DNA of 64,000 bases from Meles meles (lineage: Eukaryota > Chordata > Mammalia > Carnivora > Mustelidae), in NCBI RefSeq assembly GCF_922984935.1, contig NC_060073.1, positions 37,787,001-37,851,000 on the forward strand, given 5' to 3'. The notes beneath the pieces were generated by a model. The model was not told the DNA's origin and did no database searches. It saw only the letters and a list, made by a program, of their open reading frames with translations. Position 1 is the stretch's first letter. The number at the start of each line of letters is the position of its first letter. Shown one piece after another: positions 47,833 through 58,648 of the stretch. Made by a program: the position numbers and the translations under genes.

Positions 47833-49108
47833 GGAGGAGTCAAGATGGCGGAGAAGTAGCAGCCTGAGACTACATCAGGTAGCAGGAGATCAGCTCGATA
47901 GCTTATCTAAACATTGCAAACACCTACAAATCCAACGGGAGAGCGAAGAGAAGAAGAACAGCAACTCTAGAAACAGAAAATCAACCACTTTCTGAAAGGT
48001 AGGACTGGCGGAGAAGTGAATCTAAAACAACGGGAAGATAGACCGCGGGGGGAGGGGCCGGCTCCCGGCAAGCAGCGGAGCAACGGAGCACAAAATCAGG
48101 ACTTTTAAAAGTCTGTTCCACTGAGGGACATTGCTCCAGAGGCTAAACCAGGGTGAAGCCCACGCGGGGCCAGCGAGGCCCCAGGCCCTGCAGGGACACA
48201 GAAGGATCGGGGGTGTCGGAGTGTCGCAGAGCTCGCAGGTATTAGAACAGAGAAGTCGGCTGCAGAGACAGAGCCGAGGACTGAGCTCTCAGCTCGGGGT
48301 TACCTTGAACCGGTCGCGGGCTGGGTGAGCTCAGAGCGCGGCTAGAGTCTGGGGATACGGGAGTGATTGGGTGCTGTCCTCTGGGGGCGCACTGAGGAGT
48401 GGGGCCCCAGGCTCTCGGCTCCTCCGGGCCGGAGACTGGGAGGCTGCCATTTTCATTCCCGTCCTCCGGAACTCTGCGGAAAGCGTTCAGGGAACAGAAG
48501 CTCCCAAAAGCGAACCCGAGCCGATTACTTAGTCCGGCCGCCGGTAAGGGCGGTGCAATCCCGCCTCGGGCAAAGACACTTGAGAGTCACTACAACAGGC
48601 CCCTCCCCCAGAAGATCAACAAAATATCCAGCCAGGACGAAGTTCATCTATCAAGGAGAAAGCAGATTCAATTCCTAAGACAGCAGAGCAATTCCAGAGG
48701 AGGAGAAAGCAAAGCACGGAACTCATGGCTTTCTCCCCATGATTCTTTAGTCTTGCGGCTACTTCAATTTTTTTTCTTTTTTCAATTTTTTTTTCTTTTT
48801 TCAATTTTTTTTTTCTTTTTTCTTTTTTCTTCTTCTGCTAAATTTTTTAAAACTTTTACCCTTTTCTTTTTTAACGTTTTTTGACTAGTTCATCTAAATA
48901 TATATATTTTTTCTTTCTTTTTTATATTTTTTTTATTTGTTTTATTTTTTAAATTTTTTTTTCTTTTTTTTTCAGAACCTGTTTTTATCCCCTTTCTCCC
49001 CCCCACAATTTGGGGTCTCTTCTGATTTGGTTACAGCGCATTTTTCCGGGGTCTTTGCCACCCTTTTAGTACTTTATTTGCTCCTTCATATCCTCTTATC
49101 TGGACAAA
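47833..49108 (+). promoter_or_regulatory. L1 5' UTR with internal promoter
   Basis: It begins GGAGGAGTCAAGATGGCGG. CAAGATGGCGG (47841-47851) matches the YY1 site that positions transcription at the start of L1. The first ~750 bp are GC- and CpG-rich, unlike the rest of the window. A T-rich part (48764-48975) follows, containing three ~18-bp units that start TCAATTTTTTTTC (48764, 48782, 48801). Open frames inside (e.g. 48399-48884) do not resemble proteins. Confidence 0.85.
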
Positions 49109-50026
49109 ATGACAAGGCGGAAAAAATCACCACAAACAAAACAACAAGAGACAGTACCGAAGGCTAGGGACCTAATCAACACAGACATTGGTAATATGTC
49201 AGATCAAGAGTTCAGAATGACGATTCTGAACATTCAAGCCGGGCTCGAAAAAGGCATGGAAGATATTAGAGAAACCCTCTCTGGAGATATTAAAGCCCTT
49301 TCTGGAGAAATTAAAGAACTAAAATCTAACCAAGTTGAAATCAAAAAAGCTATTAATGAGGTGCAATCAAAAATGGAGGCTCTCACTGCTAGGATCAATG
49401 AGGCAGAAGAAAGAATTAGTGATATAGAAGACCAAATGACAGAGAATAAGGAAGCCGAGCAAAAGAGGGACAAACAGCTACTGGACCCTGAGGGGAGAAT
49501 TCGAGATATAAGTGACACCATAAGACGAAACAACATTAGAATAATTGGGATTCCAGAAGAAGAAGAAAGAGAGGGGGGAGCAGAAGGTCTATTGGAGAGA
49601 ATCATTGGAGAGAATTTCCCTAATATGGCAAAGGGAACAAGCATTAAAATCCAGAAGATGCAGAGAACCCCCCTCAAAGTCAACAAGAATAGGTCCACAC
49701 CCCGTCACCTAATAGTAAAATTTACAAGTCTTAGTGACAAAGAGAAAATCCTGAAAGCAGCCCGAGAAAAGAAGTCTGTAACATACAATGGTAAAAATAT
49801 TAGATTGGCGGCAGACTTATCCACAGAGACCTGGCAGGCCAGAAAGAGCTGGCATGATATATTCAGAGCACTAAATGAGAAAAACATGCAGCCAAGAATA
49901 CTCTATCCAGCTAGGCTATCATTGAAAATAGAAGGAGAGATCAAAAGCTTCCAGGACAAACAAAAACTGAAAGAATTTGCAAACACCAAACCAGCTCTAC
50001 AGGAAATATGGAAAGGGATCCTCTAA
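49109..50026 (+). CDS. L1 ORF1 protein (RNA-binding chaperone)
   Basis: Complete 305-codon frame, slightly shorter than human ORF1p (338 aa). ORF1p is a trimeric RNA-binding and nucleic-acid chaperone protein that coats L1 RNA in the cytoplasm. Residues 1-35 are a basic, variable N-terminus. About 36-130 is a heptad-rich coiled coil (IKALSGEIKELKSNQVEIKK). About 141-220 is the RRM (NNIRIIGIPE; RHLIVKF; KEKILKAAREKK). About 225-305 is the C-terminal domain (IRLAADLSTETWQARKSW; QPRILYPARLSL; PALQEIWKGIL). No stop or frameshift is seen. I chose the ATG at 49109 because MTRRKK matches the usual basic start. Confidence 0.93.
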   Translation: MTRRKKSPQTKQQETVPKARDLINTDIGNMSDQEFRMTILNIQAGLEKGMEDIRETLSGDIKALSGEIKELKSNQVEIKKAINEVQSKMEALTARINEAEERISDIEDQMTENKEAEQKRDKQLLDPEGRIRDISDTIRRNNIRIIGIPEEEEREGGAEGLLERIIGENFPNMAKGTSIKIQKMQRTPLKVNKNRSTPRHLIVKFTSLSDKEKILKAAREKKSVTYNGKNIRLAADLSTETWQARKSWHDIFRALNEKNMQPRILYPARLSLKIEGEIKSFQDKQKLKEFANTKPALQEIWKGIL

Positions 50027-50104
50027 GCAAAGAGAGAGCCTAAAAGTAGTAGATCAGAAAGGTACAGAGACAATATACAGTAACAGTCACCTTACAGGCT
50101 AATA

Positions 50105-53100
50105 ATGGCACTAAATTCATATCTCTCAATAGTTACCCTGAATGTTAATGGGCTAAATGCCCCAATCAAAAGACACAGGGTATCAGAATGGATAAAAAAA
50201 CAAAACCCATCAGTATGTTGCCCACAAGAAACTCATTTTAGACGTGAAGACACCTCCAGATTTAAAGTGAGGGGGTGGAAAACAATTTACCATGCTAATG
50301 GGCATCAGAAGAAAGCTGGGGTGGCAATCCTTATATCAGAGCAATTAGATTTTAAGCCAAAGACTATAATAAGAGATGAGGAAGGACACTATATCCTACT
50401 CAAAGGGTCTGTCCAACAAGAAGATCTAACAATTTTAAATATCTATGCCCCTAACGTGGGAGCAGCCAACTATATCAACCAATTAATAACAAAATCAAAG
50501 AAACACATCAATAATAATACAATAATAGTAGGGGACTTTAACATTCCCCTCACTGAAATGGACAGATCATCCAAGCAAAAGATCAACAAGGAAATAAAGG
50601 CCTTAAATGACACACTGGACCAGATGGACATCACAGATATATTCAGAACCTTTCATCCCAAAGCAACAGAATACACATTCTTCTCTAGTGCACATGGAAC
50701 CTTCTCCAGAATAGATCACATCCTGGGTCACAAATCAGGTCTCAACCGGTATCAAAAGATTAGGATTATTCCCTGCATATTTTCAGACCACAATGCTCGG
50801 AAGCTAGAACTCAATCACAAGAGGAAAGCTGGAAAGAACCCAAATACATGGAGACTAAACAGCATCCTTCTAAAGAATGACTGGGTTAACCAGGAAATTA
50901 AAGAAGAATTGAAAAAATTCATGGAAACAAATGATAATGAAAACACAACGGTTCAAAATCTGTGGGACACAGCAAAGGCAGTCCTGAGAGGAAAATATAT
51001 AGCGGTACAAGCCTTTCTCAAGAAACAAGAAAGGTCTCAAGTACACAACCTAACCCTACACCTAAAGGAGCTGGAGAAAGAACAAGAAAGAAACCCTAAG
51101 CCCAGCAGGAGAAGAGAAATCATAAAGATCAGAGCAGAAATCAATGAAATAGAAACCAAAAAAACAATAGAACAAATCAATGAAACTAGGAGCTGGTTCT
51201 TTGAAAGAATCAATAAGATTGATACGCCCCTGGCCAGACTCATCAAAAAGAAAAGAGAAAGGACCCAAATCAATAAAATCATGAATGAAAGAGGAGAGAT
51301 CACAACGAACACCAAAGAAATACAGACAATTATAAGAACATACTATGAGCAACTCTACGCCAACAAATTTGACAATCTCGAAGAAATGGATGCATTCCTA
51401 GAGACATATAAACTACCACAACTGAACCAGGAAGAAATAGAAAACCTGAACAGGCCCATAACCAGTAAGGAGATTGAAACAGTCATCAAAAATCTCCAAA
51501 CAAAAAAAGCCCAGGGCCAGACGGCTTCCCAGGGGAATTCTACCAAACATTTAAAGAAGAACTAATTCCTAGTCTCCTGAAACTGTTCCAAAAAATAGAA
51601 ATGGAAGGAAAACTTCCAAACTCATTTTATGAGGCCAGCATCACCTTGATCCCAAAACCAGACAAGGATCCCACCAAAAAAGAGAACTACAGACCAATAT
51701 CCTTGATGAACACAGACGCAAAAATTCTCGCCAAAATACTAGCCAATAGGATTCAACAGTACATTAAAAGGATTATTCACCACGATCAAGTGGGATTTAT
51801 TCCAGGGCTGCAGGGTTGGTTCAACATCCGCAAATCAATCAATGTGATAGAACACATTAATAAAAGAAAGAACAAGAACCATATGATACTCTCAATAGAT
51901 GCTGAAAAAGCATTTGACAAGGTACAGCATCCCTTCCTGATCAAAACTCTTCAAAGTGTAGGGATAGAGGGCACATACCTCAATATTATCAAAGCCATCT
52001 ATGAAAAACCCACCGCAAATATCATTCTCAATGGAGAAAAACTGAAAGCTTTTCCGTTAAGGTCAGGAACACGGCAGGGATGTCCATTATCACCACTGCT
52101 ATTCAACATAGTATTAGAAGTCCTAGCCTCTGCAATCAGACAACAAAAAGAAATTAAAGGCATCCAAATTGGTAAAGAAGAAGTCAAACTATCACTCTTC
52201 GCAGATGATATGATACTATATGTGGAAAACCCAAAAGACTCCACTCCAAAACTGCTAGAACTTGTACAGGAATTCAGTAAAGTGTCAGGATATAAAATCA
52301 ATGCACAGAAATCAGTTGCATTTCTGTACACCAACAAGACTGAAGAAAGAGAAATTAAGGAGTCAATCCCATTTATAATTGTACCCAAAACTATAAGATA
52401 CCTAGGAATAAACCTAACCAAAGAGACTAAGAATCTATACACAGAAAATTATAAAGTACTCATGAAAGAAATTGAGGAAGACACAAAAAAATGGAAAAAT
52501 GTTCCATGCTCCTGGATTGGAAGAATAAATATTGTGAAAATGTCTATGCTACCTAAAGCAATCTACACATTTAATGCAATCCCTATCAAAATACCATCCA
52601 TTTTTTTCAAAGAAATGGAACAAATAGTCCTAAAATTTATATGGAACCAGAAAAGACCTCGAATAGCCAAAGGAATATTGAAGAACAAAGCCAAAGTTGG
52701 TGGCATCACAATTCCGGACTTCAAGCTCTATTACAAAGCTGTCATCATCAAGACAGCATGGTACTGGCACAAAAACAGACACATAGATCAATGGAACAGA
52801 ATAGAGAGCCCAGAAATCGACCCTCAACTCTATGGTCAACTAATCTTCGACAAAGCAGGAAAGAATGTCCAATGGAAAAAAGACAGCCTCTTCAATAAAT
52901 GGTGCTGGGAAAATTGGACAGCCACATGCAGAAAAATGAAATTGGACCACTTCCTTACACCACACACAAAAATAGACTCCAAATGGATGAAGGACCTCAA
53001 TGTGAGAAAGGAATCCATCCAAATCCTTGAGGAGAATGCAGGCAGCAACCTCTTCGACCTCAGCCATAGCAACATCTTCCTAGGAACAACGGCAAAGGCA

Positions 53101-53916
53101 AGGGAAGCAAGGGCAAAAATGAACTATTGGGATTTCATCAAGATCAAAAGCTTTTGCACAGCAAAGGAAACAGTTAACAAAACCAAAAGACAACTGACAG
53201 AATGGGAGAAGATATTTGCAAACGACATATCAGATAAAGGGCTAGTATCCAAAATCTATAAGGAACTTAGCAAACTCAACACCCAAAGAACAAACAATCC
53301 AATCAAGAAATGGGCAGAGGACATGAACAGACATTTCTGCAAAGAAGACATCCAGATGGCCAACAGACACATGAAAAAGTGCTCCACGTCACTCAGCATC
53401 AGGGAAATACAAATCAAAACCACAATGAGATATCACCTCACACCAGTCAGAATGGCTAAAATTAACAAGTCAGGAAATGACAGATGCTGGCGAGGATGTG
53501 GAGAAAGGGGAACCCTCCTCCACTGTTGGTGGGAATGCAAGTTGGTGCAACCACTCTGGAAAACAGCATGGAGGTTCCTCAAAATGTTGAAAATGGAACT
53601 ACCCTATGACCCAGCAATTGCACTACTGGGTATTTACCCTAAAGATACAAACATAGTGATCCGAAGGGGCACGTGTACCCGAATGTTTATAGCAGCAATG
53701 TCTACAATAGCCAAACTATGGAAGGAACCTAGATGTCCATCAACAGATGAATGGATCAAGAAGAGGTGGTATATATACACAATGGAATACTATGCAGCCA
53801 TCAAAAGAAATGAAATCTTGCCATTTGCGACGACGTGGATGGAACTAGAGCGTATCATGCTTAGTGAAATAAGTCAATCAGAGAAAGACAACTATCATAT
53901 GATCTCCCTGATATGA
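50105..53916 (+). pseudogene. L1 ORF2 (endonuclease/reverse transcriptase), one frameshift
   Basis: ORF2p nicks target DNA and reverse-transcribes L1 and SINE RNA. The first part (50105-51565) holds the endonuclease with E42, D144 and N146 (GDFN), D204, and D228/H229 (SDH), each one residue earlier than in human ORF2p. The frame is lost at the A7 tract 51502-51508; one more A would rejoin it to the second part, open to the stop at 53914-53916. That part has reverse-transcriptase blocks, the catalytic FADD (52198-52209) and the Cys motif CX3CX7HX4C (53485-53538). With one base added, the length would be about 1270 residues, normal for L1. Residue 40 is Pro (CCPQETH) where human L1 has Ile. Confidence 0.93.
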
Positions 53917-54315
53917 GGACATGGAGAAGCAACATGGGGGGGTTGGGGGATAGGAGAAGAATAAATGAAACAAGATGGGATTGGGAGGGAGATAAACCAT
54001 AAATGACTCTTAATCTCACAAAACAAACTGGGGGTTGCTGGGGGGAGGTGGGATTTGGAGAGGGGGAGCGGGCTATGGACATTGGGGAGGGGAGGCGAAC
54101 CATAAGAGACTATGGACTCTGAAAAACAACCTGAGGGTTTTGAAGGGTCAGGGGTGGGAGGTTGGGGCAACCTGAGGGTTTTGAAGGGCCAGGGGTGGGA
54201 GGTTGGGGTAACAGGTGGTGGGTAATGGGGAGGGCACGTTTTTCATGGAGCACTGGGTGTTGTGCAAAAAGAATGAATACTGTTACACTGAAAAAATAAA
54301 TAAAATGGAAAGAAA
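53917..54315 (+). other. L1 3' UTR, G-rich, rearranged
   Basis: G-rich runs at 54029-54106 and 54151-54208 could form G-quadruplexes, as in other L1 3' UTRs. A 41-bp unit starting CAACCTGAGGGTTTTGAAGG is duplicated in tandem (54127-54167, 54168-54208). Compared with the copy at 19.9-20.2 kb, about 110 bp is absent at 54088-54094. The end AAAAAATAAATAAAATGG carries AATAAA, followed by the A-rich tail. Confidence 0.88.
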
Positions 54316-54329
54316 AAAAAAGTGTCTGG
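54316..54329. repeat. target-site duplication of the full-length L1 (right)
   Basis: AAAAAAGTGTCTGG, a perfect copy of 47819-47832. The exact border with the A-tail is ambiguous. Confidence 0.95.
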
Positions 54330-54339
54330 AACATAATTT

Positions 54340-54825
54340 GTGTTTATTATAGTTTGAACTGCCCCCTCAAAACATTTGAATTCCTAACCCTCCCTGACCT
54401 TGTACCTCAAAGTTTGACCTTGTTTGAAACTAGGGTCTTCTCAGAAATCATCAATTTAAAATTAGTTCATTAGGGTGGGCCTGAATCCAGTATGACTATT
54501 GTGCTTATAAAAAGGGGGAAATTGGACAAAGAGAGAGACACATGCAAGAAGAAGACATTATGAAGACACACATGGAGAATGCCATGTGAGGACAAGGGAT
54601 TTAAGTAATACAGACACACACACACACACACACACACATACACATAAGCCACAACTTGCCAGCAAATTACCAGAAGCTAGGAAGATGCATGGAAGGATTT
54701 CCCTACAGGTTTCACAAGGAATATGGCTTCTAGCCTCCAAAGCTCTGATATAGTAAATCTATTTTGTTTTAAGCCACCCAGCTTATGGTATTTTGTTATG
54801 GTAGTCTTAGGAACCTAATAAAAAA
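54340..54825 (+). repeat. MLT1-type MaLR LTR
   Basis: Sense MLT1 motifs: TTATAGTTTGAACTGCCCCC, GTTCATTAGGGTGGGCCTGA, GACACATGCAAGAAGAAGAC, TTTTAAGCCACCCAGCTTAT and GTATTTTGTTATGGTAGTC. A (CA)n microsatellite (54613-54640) has expanded inside it. Confidence 0.82.
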
Positions 54826-54924
54826 GCTCAATAAATATTTATCAAATAACTGAATTAATGGATCTGAGTTCCACAGGTATATTTTGGAAAACACTCACAC
54901 TATACAAAGTTTAAAAAATAACAA

Positions 54925-55128
54925 ATCTGTAAAGAAGGGAGAACGGAAGAAAGGAAGGAAGGGAGAAGGGGGGGGGGGAGGGAAGAAGAGAGTGGTAAAG
55001 AAAGGAAGCAGGGAGGGAAGGGAGAAAGAAAAAGAAAGGGAGTGAGAGGAAGGAAGGAAGGGAGGGAGGAAGAGAGGGAGGGAGAAAAAATGTGAAGGAA
55101 GGAGGGTGGGAGGAAGAGAGAGAAAAAT
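54925..55128. repeat. ~200-bp polypurine tract
   Basis: Almost only A and G on the plus strand (GGAAGG, GGGAGG and AGAAAG units) with a G12 run at 54970-54981. It breaks into pyrimidines at only a few sites. The minus-strand open frame (54900-55178) is a repeat artefact. Confidence 0.9.
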
Positions 55129-55364
55129 AATTTTATTATTGGTGCTATGAAAACACTGTGCTTGGTCAAGAGGCTCAAGAATAAAAGGGCCTTGTTAGCC
55201 TAGGACAACTAAATGTGTTTCAGGAATCCAAAGTGTCTTATTAATGAAGAGGAAAGTATTAATATTATTATTTCTTATTATAATTCAGAAACTGATTCTG
55301 AATGTCGTATGTTCTATGACATTCTCAAAGTTGTGAGGGGGAAACAGTAGTGTTTTAAAAAACA

Positions 55365-55995
55365 CCATTAGGATTTTTTATAAGGTTTGCACTCAATCTG
55401 TAGATTGCTTTGGGTAGTATGGACATTTTAATAGGTTTTCAATTCATGAATGCAGGATGTCTTCCCAATTATCTATGTCTTATTTAATTTCTTTCATCAG
55501 TGTTTGTAGTTTTCAATATACAAATGCTTCATTTCCTTCGTTAAATTTATTCCGTATTTTAGTCCTGTTACTACTAGTGTAAATGGAATTATTTTTCTAA
55601 TTTCTTTTTCAAATAGTTCATTGTTAGTATTTAGAAATGGAACTAATTTTTCGGGGTTCCTGGGTGCCTCAGTGGGTTAAAGCCTCTGCCTTAGGCTCAG
55701 GTCATGATCCCAAGGTCCTGGGATGGAGCCCTGCATCAAGCTCTCTGCTTAGTGGGGAGCCTGCTTCCCTCTCTCTCTCTGCCTGCCTCTCTGCCTACTT
55801 GTGATCTCTGTCAAATAAATAAATAAAATCTTTAAAAAAAAAGAAATGGAACTAATTTTTGTATTTTGATTTTGTATATTTCAACTTTATTGATTTATCT
55901 ATTAGTTATAATAATTTTTGATGGAGTCTTTAGGACTTTCTATATATAGGAACATGTCATCTGCAAACAGGGACAATTTCACTTTTTTTCTTTCC
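55365..55995 (-). pseudogene. old L1 ORF2 reverse-transcriptase fragment, split by a SINE
   Basis: Antisense of the reverse-transcriptase region: GATTGCTTTGGGTAGTATGG, TTCATTTCCTTCGTTAAAT, GGAGTCTTTAGGACTTTCTA and CATGTCATCTGCAAACAGGG (this last is the complement of the FADD region). A SINE at 55652-55841 interrupts it, and another SINE (56021-56216) ends it. Confidence 0.82.
55652..55841 (+). mobile_element. CAN-SINE, mustelid type
   Basis: A target-site duplication of about 18 bp, AGAAATGGAACTAATTTT, lies at 55633-55650 and 55842-55859, inside the old L1. Confidence 0.97.
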
Positions 55996-56020
55996 ATTTG
56001 GATGCCTTTTATTTCTTTTT

Positions 56021-56216
56021 CTTTTTTTTTTTAAGATTTGTTGTTGTGGTTGGTTGTTTGTTTTTATTTGACAGACAGAGATCAGAAGTAGGCAGAGAGG
56101 CTGGCAGAGAGAGAGGAAGGGAAGCAGGCTCCCTGCTGAGCACAGAGCCCAATGTGGGGCCCGATCCCAGGACCCCAAGACAACGACCGGAGCTGAAGGC
56201 AGAGGCCTCAACCCAC
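56021..56216 (-). mobile_element. CAN-SINE lacking its head end
   Basis: T-run and TTATTTGACAGACAGAGATC at the left. The right end stops at CTCAACCCACTT, so the terminal ~20 bases of the head (GAGCCACCCAGGCGCCCC) are missing. A GTTGTTG insertion lies just after the tail. Confidence 0.9.
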
Positions 56217-57075
56217 TTCTGATCTTAGAAGAAAGCATTATTCAACTCAATCATTCCTGATTTAACACTAATATAACATAATTGAATAGTTGCATTCATT
56301 TTAGATGGGTTACTGTCTTTTAGGCCAATTACTTGTAAATGAGAATGTAAAAATAATTAGACCCAAAACCTGAGTTCAGTTGTTCTTTTCAATGAATGAC
56401 CCAGTAACTCCTTCCCAAGGGATGGAGACTTAAATGCTTGATCCATTGGGTTACATCTTAGTAATGATCTGTGCTAGTGTGCTCTGGAGCTAGAGAAATT
56501 CCGGTGATAACCTCATTTCCTCTCTAATGGAGTGAGCACTCCTGAGCAGGGTCGTACTTCAAGTTGGCTCAAACTGTCCCTTTCATACCTGGTAAACCTA
56601 CAGGAATTGGCCTCTTGGCTTTACTTTCCTCATCTATGTATCCAGGCATGTCAGCGGTCTCAAAGCTCCTCCATCATATTTAAAGACAGGAATTCTTGAT
56701 AATTCTTGATAATTTTACCTTTGAACTTATGTTTTGTAAGTGAAACTTATGGGAAATAGAGCATGAGCAGTGGAGATATGCAAATAGACTAGGGAACAGT
56801 GGCCACACTGGTGGACTCAGGCCCTCCGGCACTTATAATCAAGGATACAGTGCTAGAATTCATAAATAGGCATTTTGAATTACATACAAATTATGAACCC
56901 ACTTTTTTTTTTTAATAGAATCTTTACAATTTGCAGAGAAAGTTACAAGGAACATTAAAATACCATATAATAAAATTTAAATTTAAAAGTAAATTCAGAT
57001 ATGCAAGAAACTGATTTTTAGGGGGTGTTCAGTACTTTTAGGAACAATTGATCCATGAGAATCATCAGGTGTAGA
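56217..57075. other. no gene seen
   Basis: Unique sequence with a short local repeat GAATTCTTGATAATTCTTGA at 56691. No convincing open frame. Confidence 0.55.
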
Positions 57076-57089
57076 TGGAAGAAGCTTAT
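57076..57089. repeat. target-site duplication of the KRR1 retrocopy (left)
   Basis: TGGAAGAAGCTTAT, perfectly repeated at 58443-58456. Confidence 0.93.
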
Positions 57090-58442
57090 TTTTTTTATAT
57101 TTATAAAGAATATTTATATTTTTATTTATATAAACACTGTTTTGAAGAATGACACAAACTCAGAAAAATGTGATCAGAGTATTCCTTTTCACACATAGGC
57201 CACTAATGCCCTAGTATCTCAAAATCCTTTACAAAAGGAGATAGCTTAAAGAGTTCTCATCCAGGGTTGTTTTTTAATATTACTTTTTTTTTCTTCTTTT
57301 TTTTTTTCATCTGCTTCCATTTTAAGCTTAACTTCTTCAGCTGAAAGAGCTCCCAGTTTCTTATTCTTTGCTTTCTTAACCTTTTCCTTGATGGTGGCCA
57401 CATCAATTTTATTTTCAGTAGAAGCTTCCTTTGGTTTCACAACTGGTTTTTCTTTAGGTGGAATAAAAGCTTTGTTTCTTTCCTCTTGTCTCTTACGAAG
57501 AGCTTCTGCTTGTTTAGCCTTTATGGCTTCCATTTTCTGTCGCTTCTTTTGACTTGCCTTCAGAAAATATTCACCACTAGCCAATTCTTTGTCAATCTGA
57601 CTTTCTGTGTGGTGGTGGGAATGGTGTGTACTCTTTCTTGACAGTTTTTTTCTTTGGTTCCTTGCGTTTATTCACATTCTTGTGCTTGAACTGTGGCAAA
57701 AATCTTTCCCAACTTTGTGATCTTAATTCAGAATCTTTTGCCAACTCTCGTTTGATCAATAAGGTTTTAATGTTATAAATTGGATGAATATTCTTCATAG
57801 TATCTAGAACTACTTTTCAAACCTCTTTTAAGCCACTAAAAGGTCCAATGACTGAAACCGTGTTTCCCTGAACTATAATATAACAGTTTGTTAAGAGTTC
57901 CAAAGCCTTCAAGGTAGATCCTTTGGGACCAATAAGGCGTTGTCTTCTTTTTACAAATCTTTCTTTATTTCTCACTAAAGAACCTGTTTTAATGATGTCA
58001 CACGCAACATCATCCTGAAGAATTCGTACTGCCTGTTCAAATGAAACACTCCTTGCTAAAAGTTTTATTAGGTCACTGGCCCTAATGATGATATATGGAT
58101 CAAAAGTCTTCTTTGTTGTACACACAGTCATACTGCCCTCTATCAGGTCCAGGGTTGCATTAATATGATGTTCATTCAAGGCTTTCTGTACCAATGGCCA
58201 GCACTCTTTCAAGTAAGCTTCCCTATATTTTGGGAACAAAGTTGCAAAACTGCTGTCCTCCAAGAGTCCTCTGGGATTGTCTTCTTTGGAAAAAACTGGT
58301 TCCTTCCAACCATCAGGAACAGTGAAGAGTTCTGATTCATCTCGGTTCTCCAGTTTCAGCTTTTTCTTACAAAACTCATTTTTCCCGTCCACGATACCTT
58401 GTCGGTTGAAGGAGGAGGACGCCATCTTCGAATTGCTTCCAG
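57090..58442 (-). pseudogene. KRR1: KRR1 processed pseudogene
   Basis: An intronless copy of KRR1, the KH-domain small-subunit processome factor that acts in the nucleolus in 18S rRNA maturation. The ATG is at 58425. The KRR1 signature is near-complete (TVPDGWKEP, SSFATLFPKYREAYLKECWP, STLKALELLTNCY) and includes the KH loop GPKG. Damage: an Arg codon is now TGA (57817-57819), after which the same frame continues; a frameshift near 57606-57610, best explained by a 2-base loss; and an altered C-terminus, where the A-rich Lys tract shifts past the usual stop to 57246. Retrocopy marks are the 14-bp target-site duplication, a poly(T) (A-tail) at 57089-57096 and AATAAA at 57121-57126 (minus), about 25 bases before it. 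The 5' UTR is only ~17 bases. Confidence 0.97.
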
Positions 58443-58456
58443 TGGAAGAAGCTTAT
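58443..58456. repeat. target-site duplication of the KRR1 retrocopy (right)
   Basis: Matches 57076-57089 in all 14 positions and lies immediately 5' of the retrocopy's 5' UTR. Confidence 0.93.
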
Positions 58457-58648
58457 ATTTTGAAGTGTTATTTAAGAAATTTATTCCAGTGTTGTTTCAG
58501 TCTATAAAAAAAAAAAATCGTTAACAGCTCCAGTAACAGTCACATCATTAAAAAGATACTTCTTAAAATTAAAAATTATGAAAAATTATTTGTGATCTTA
58601 CATTTGTCAGGATCAACTGATACTTATTTTCAAATATCTATCAATTAA

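Larger units (their letters stand above)
47833..54315 (+). mobile_element. full-length L1 retrotransposon, young
   Basis: A 6.48-kb element with a complete layout: 5' UTR from 47833, ORF1 (49109-50026), a 78-bp spacer, ORF2 (50105-53916), a 3' UTR and an A-rich end. Perfect 14-bp target-site duplications flank it. It is neither truncated nor inverted. The only visible coding damage is a one-base shift in ORF2. It is the likely type of source for enzymes that mobilise the CAN-SINEs and retrocopies around it, though this copy itself cannot make full ORF2 protein as read. Confidence 0.97.

Noticed and set aside
48131..48884. Open frames of 65-161 codons in the GC-rich stretch, first read as a possible CpG-island gene
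   Set aside because: The stretch is the L1 5' UTR. The 161-codon frame ends in a poly-Phe run from the T-rich tract and matches no protein.
49234..52442. Long minus-strand open frames opposite L1 ORF1 and ORF2
   Set aside because: They are shadows of the A-rich L1 coding strand, with Ser/Leu/Phe-rich translations.
53861..54334. Pro/Ser-rich minus-strand frames over the L1 3' UTR
   Set aside because: They are translations of the G-rich 3' UTR repeats.
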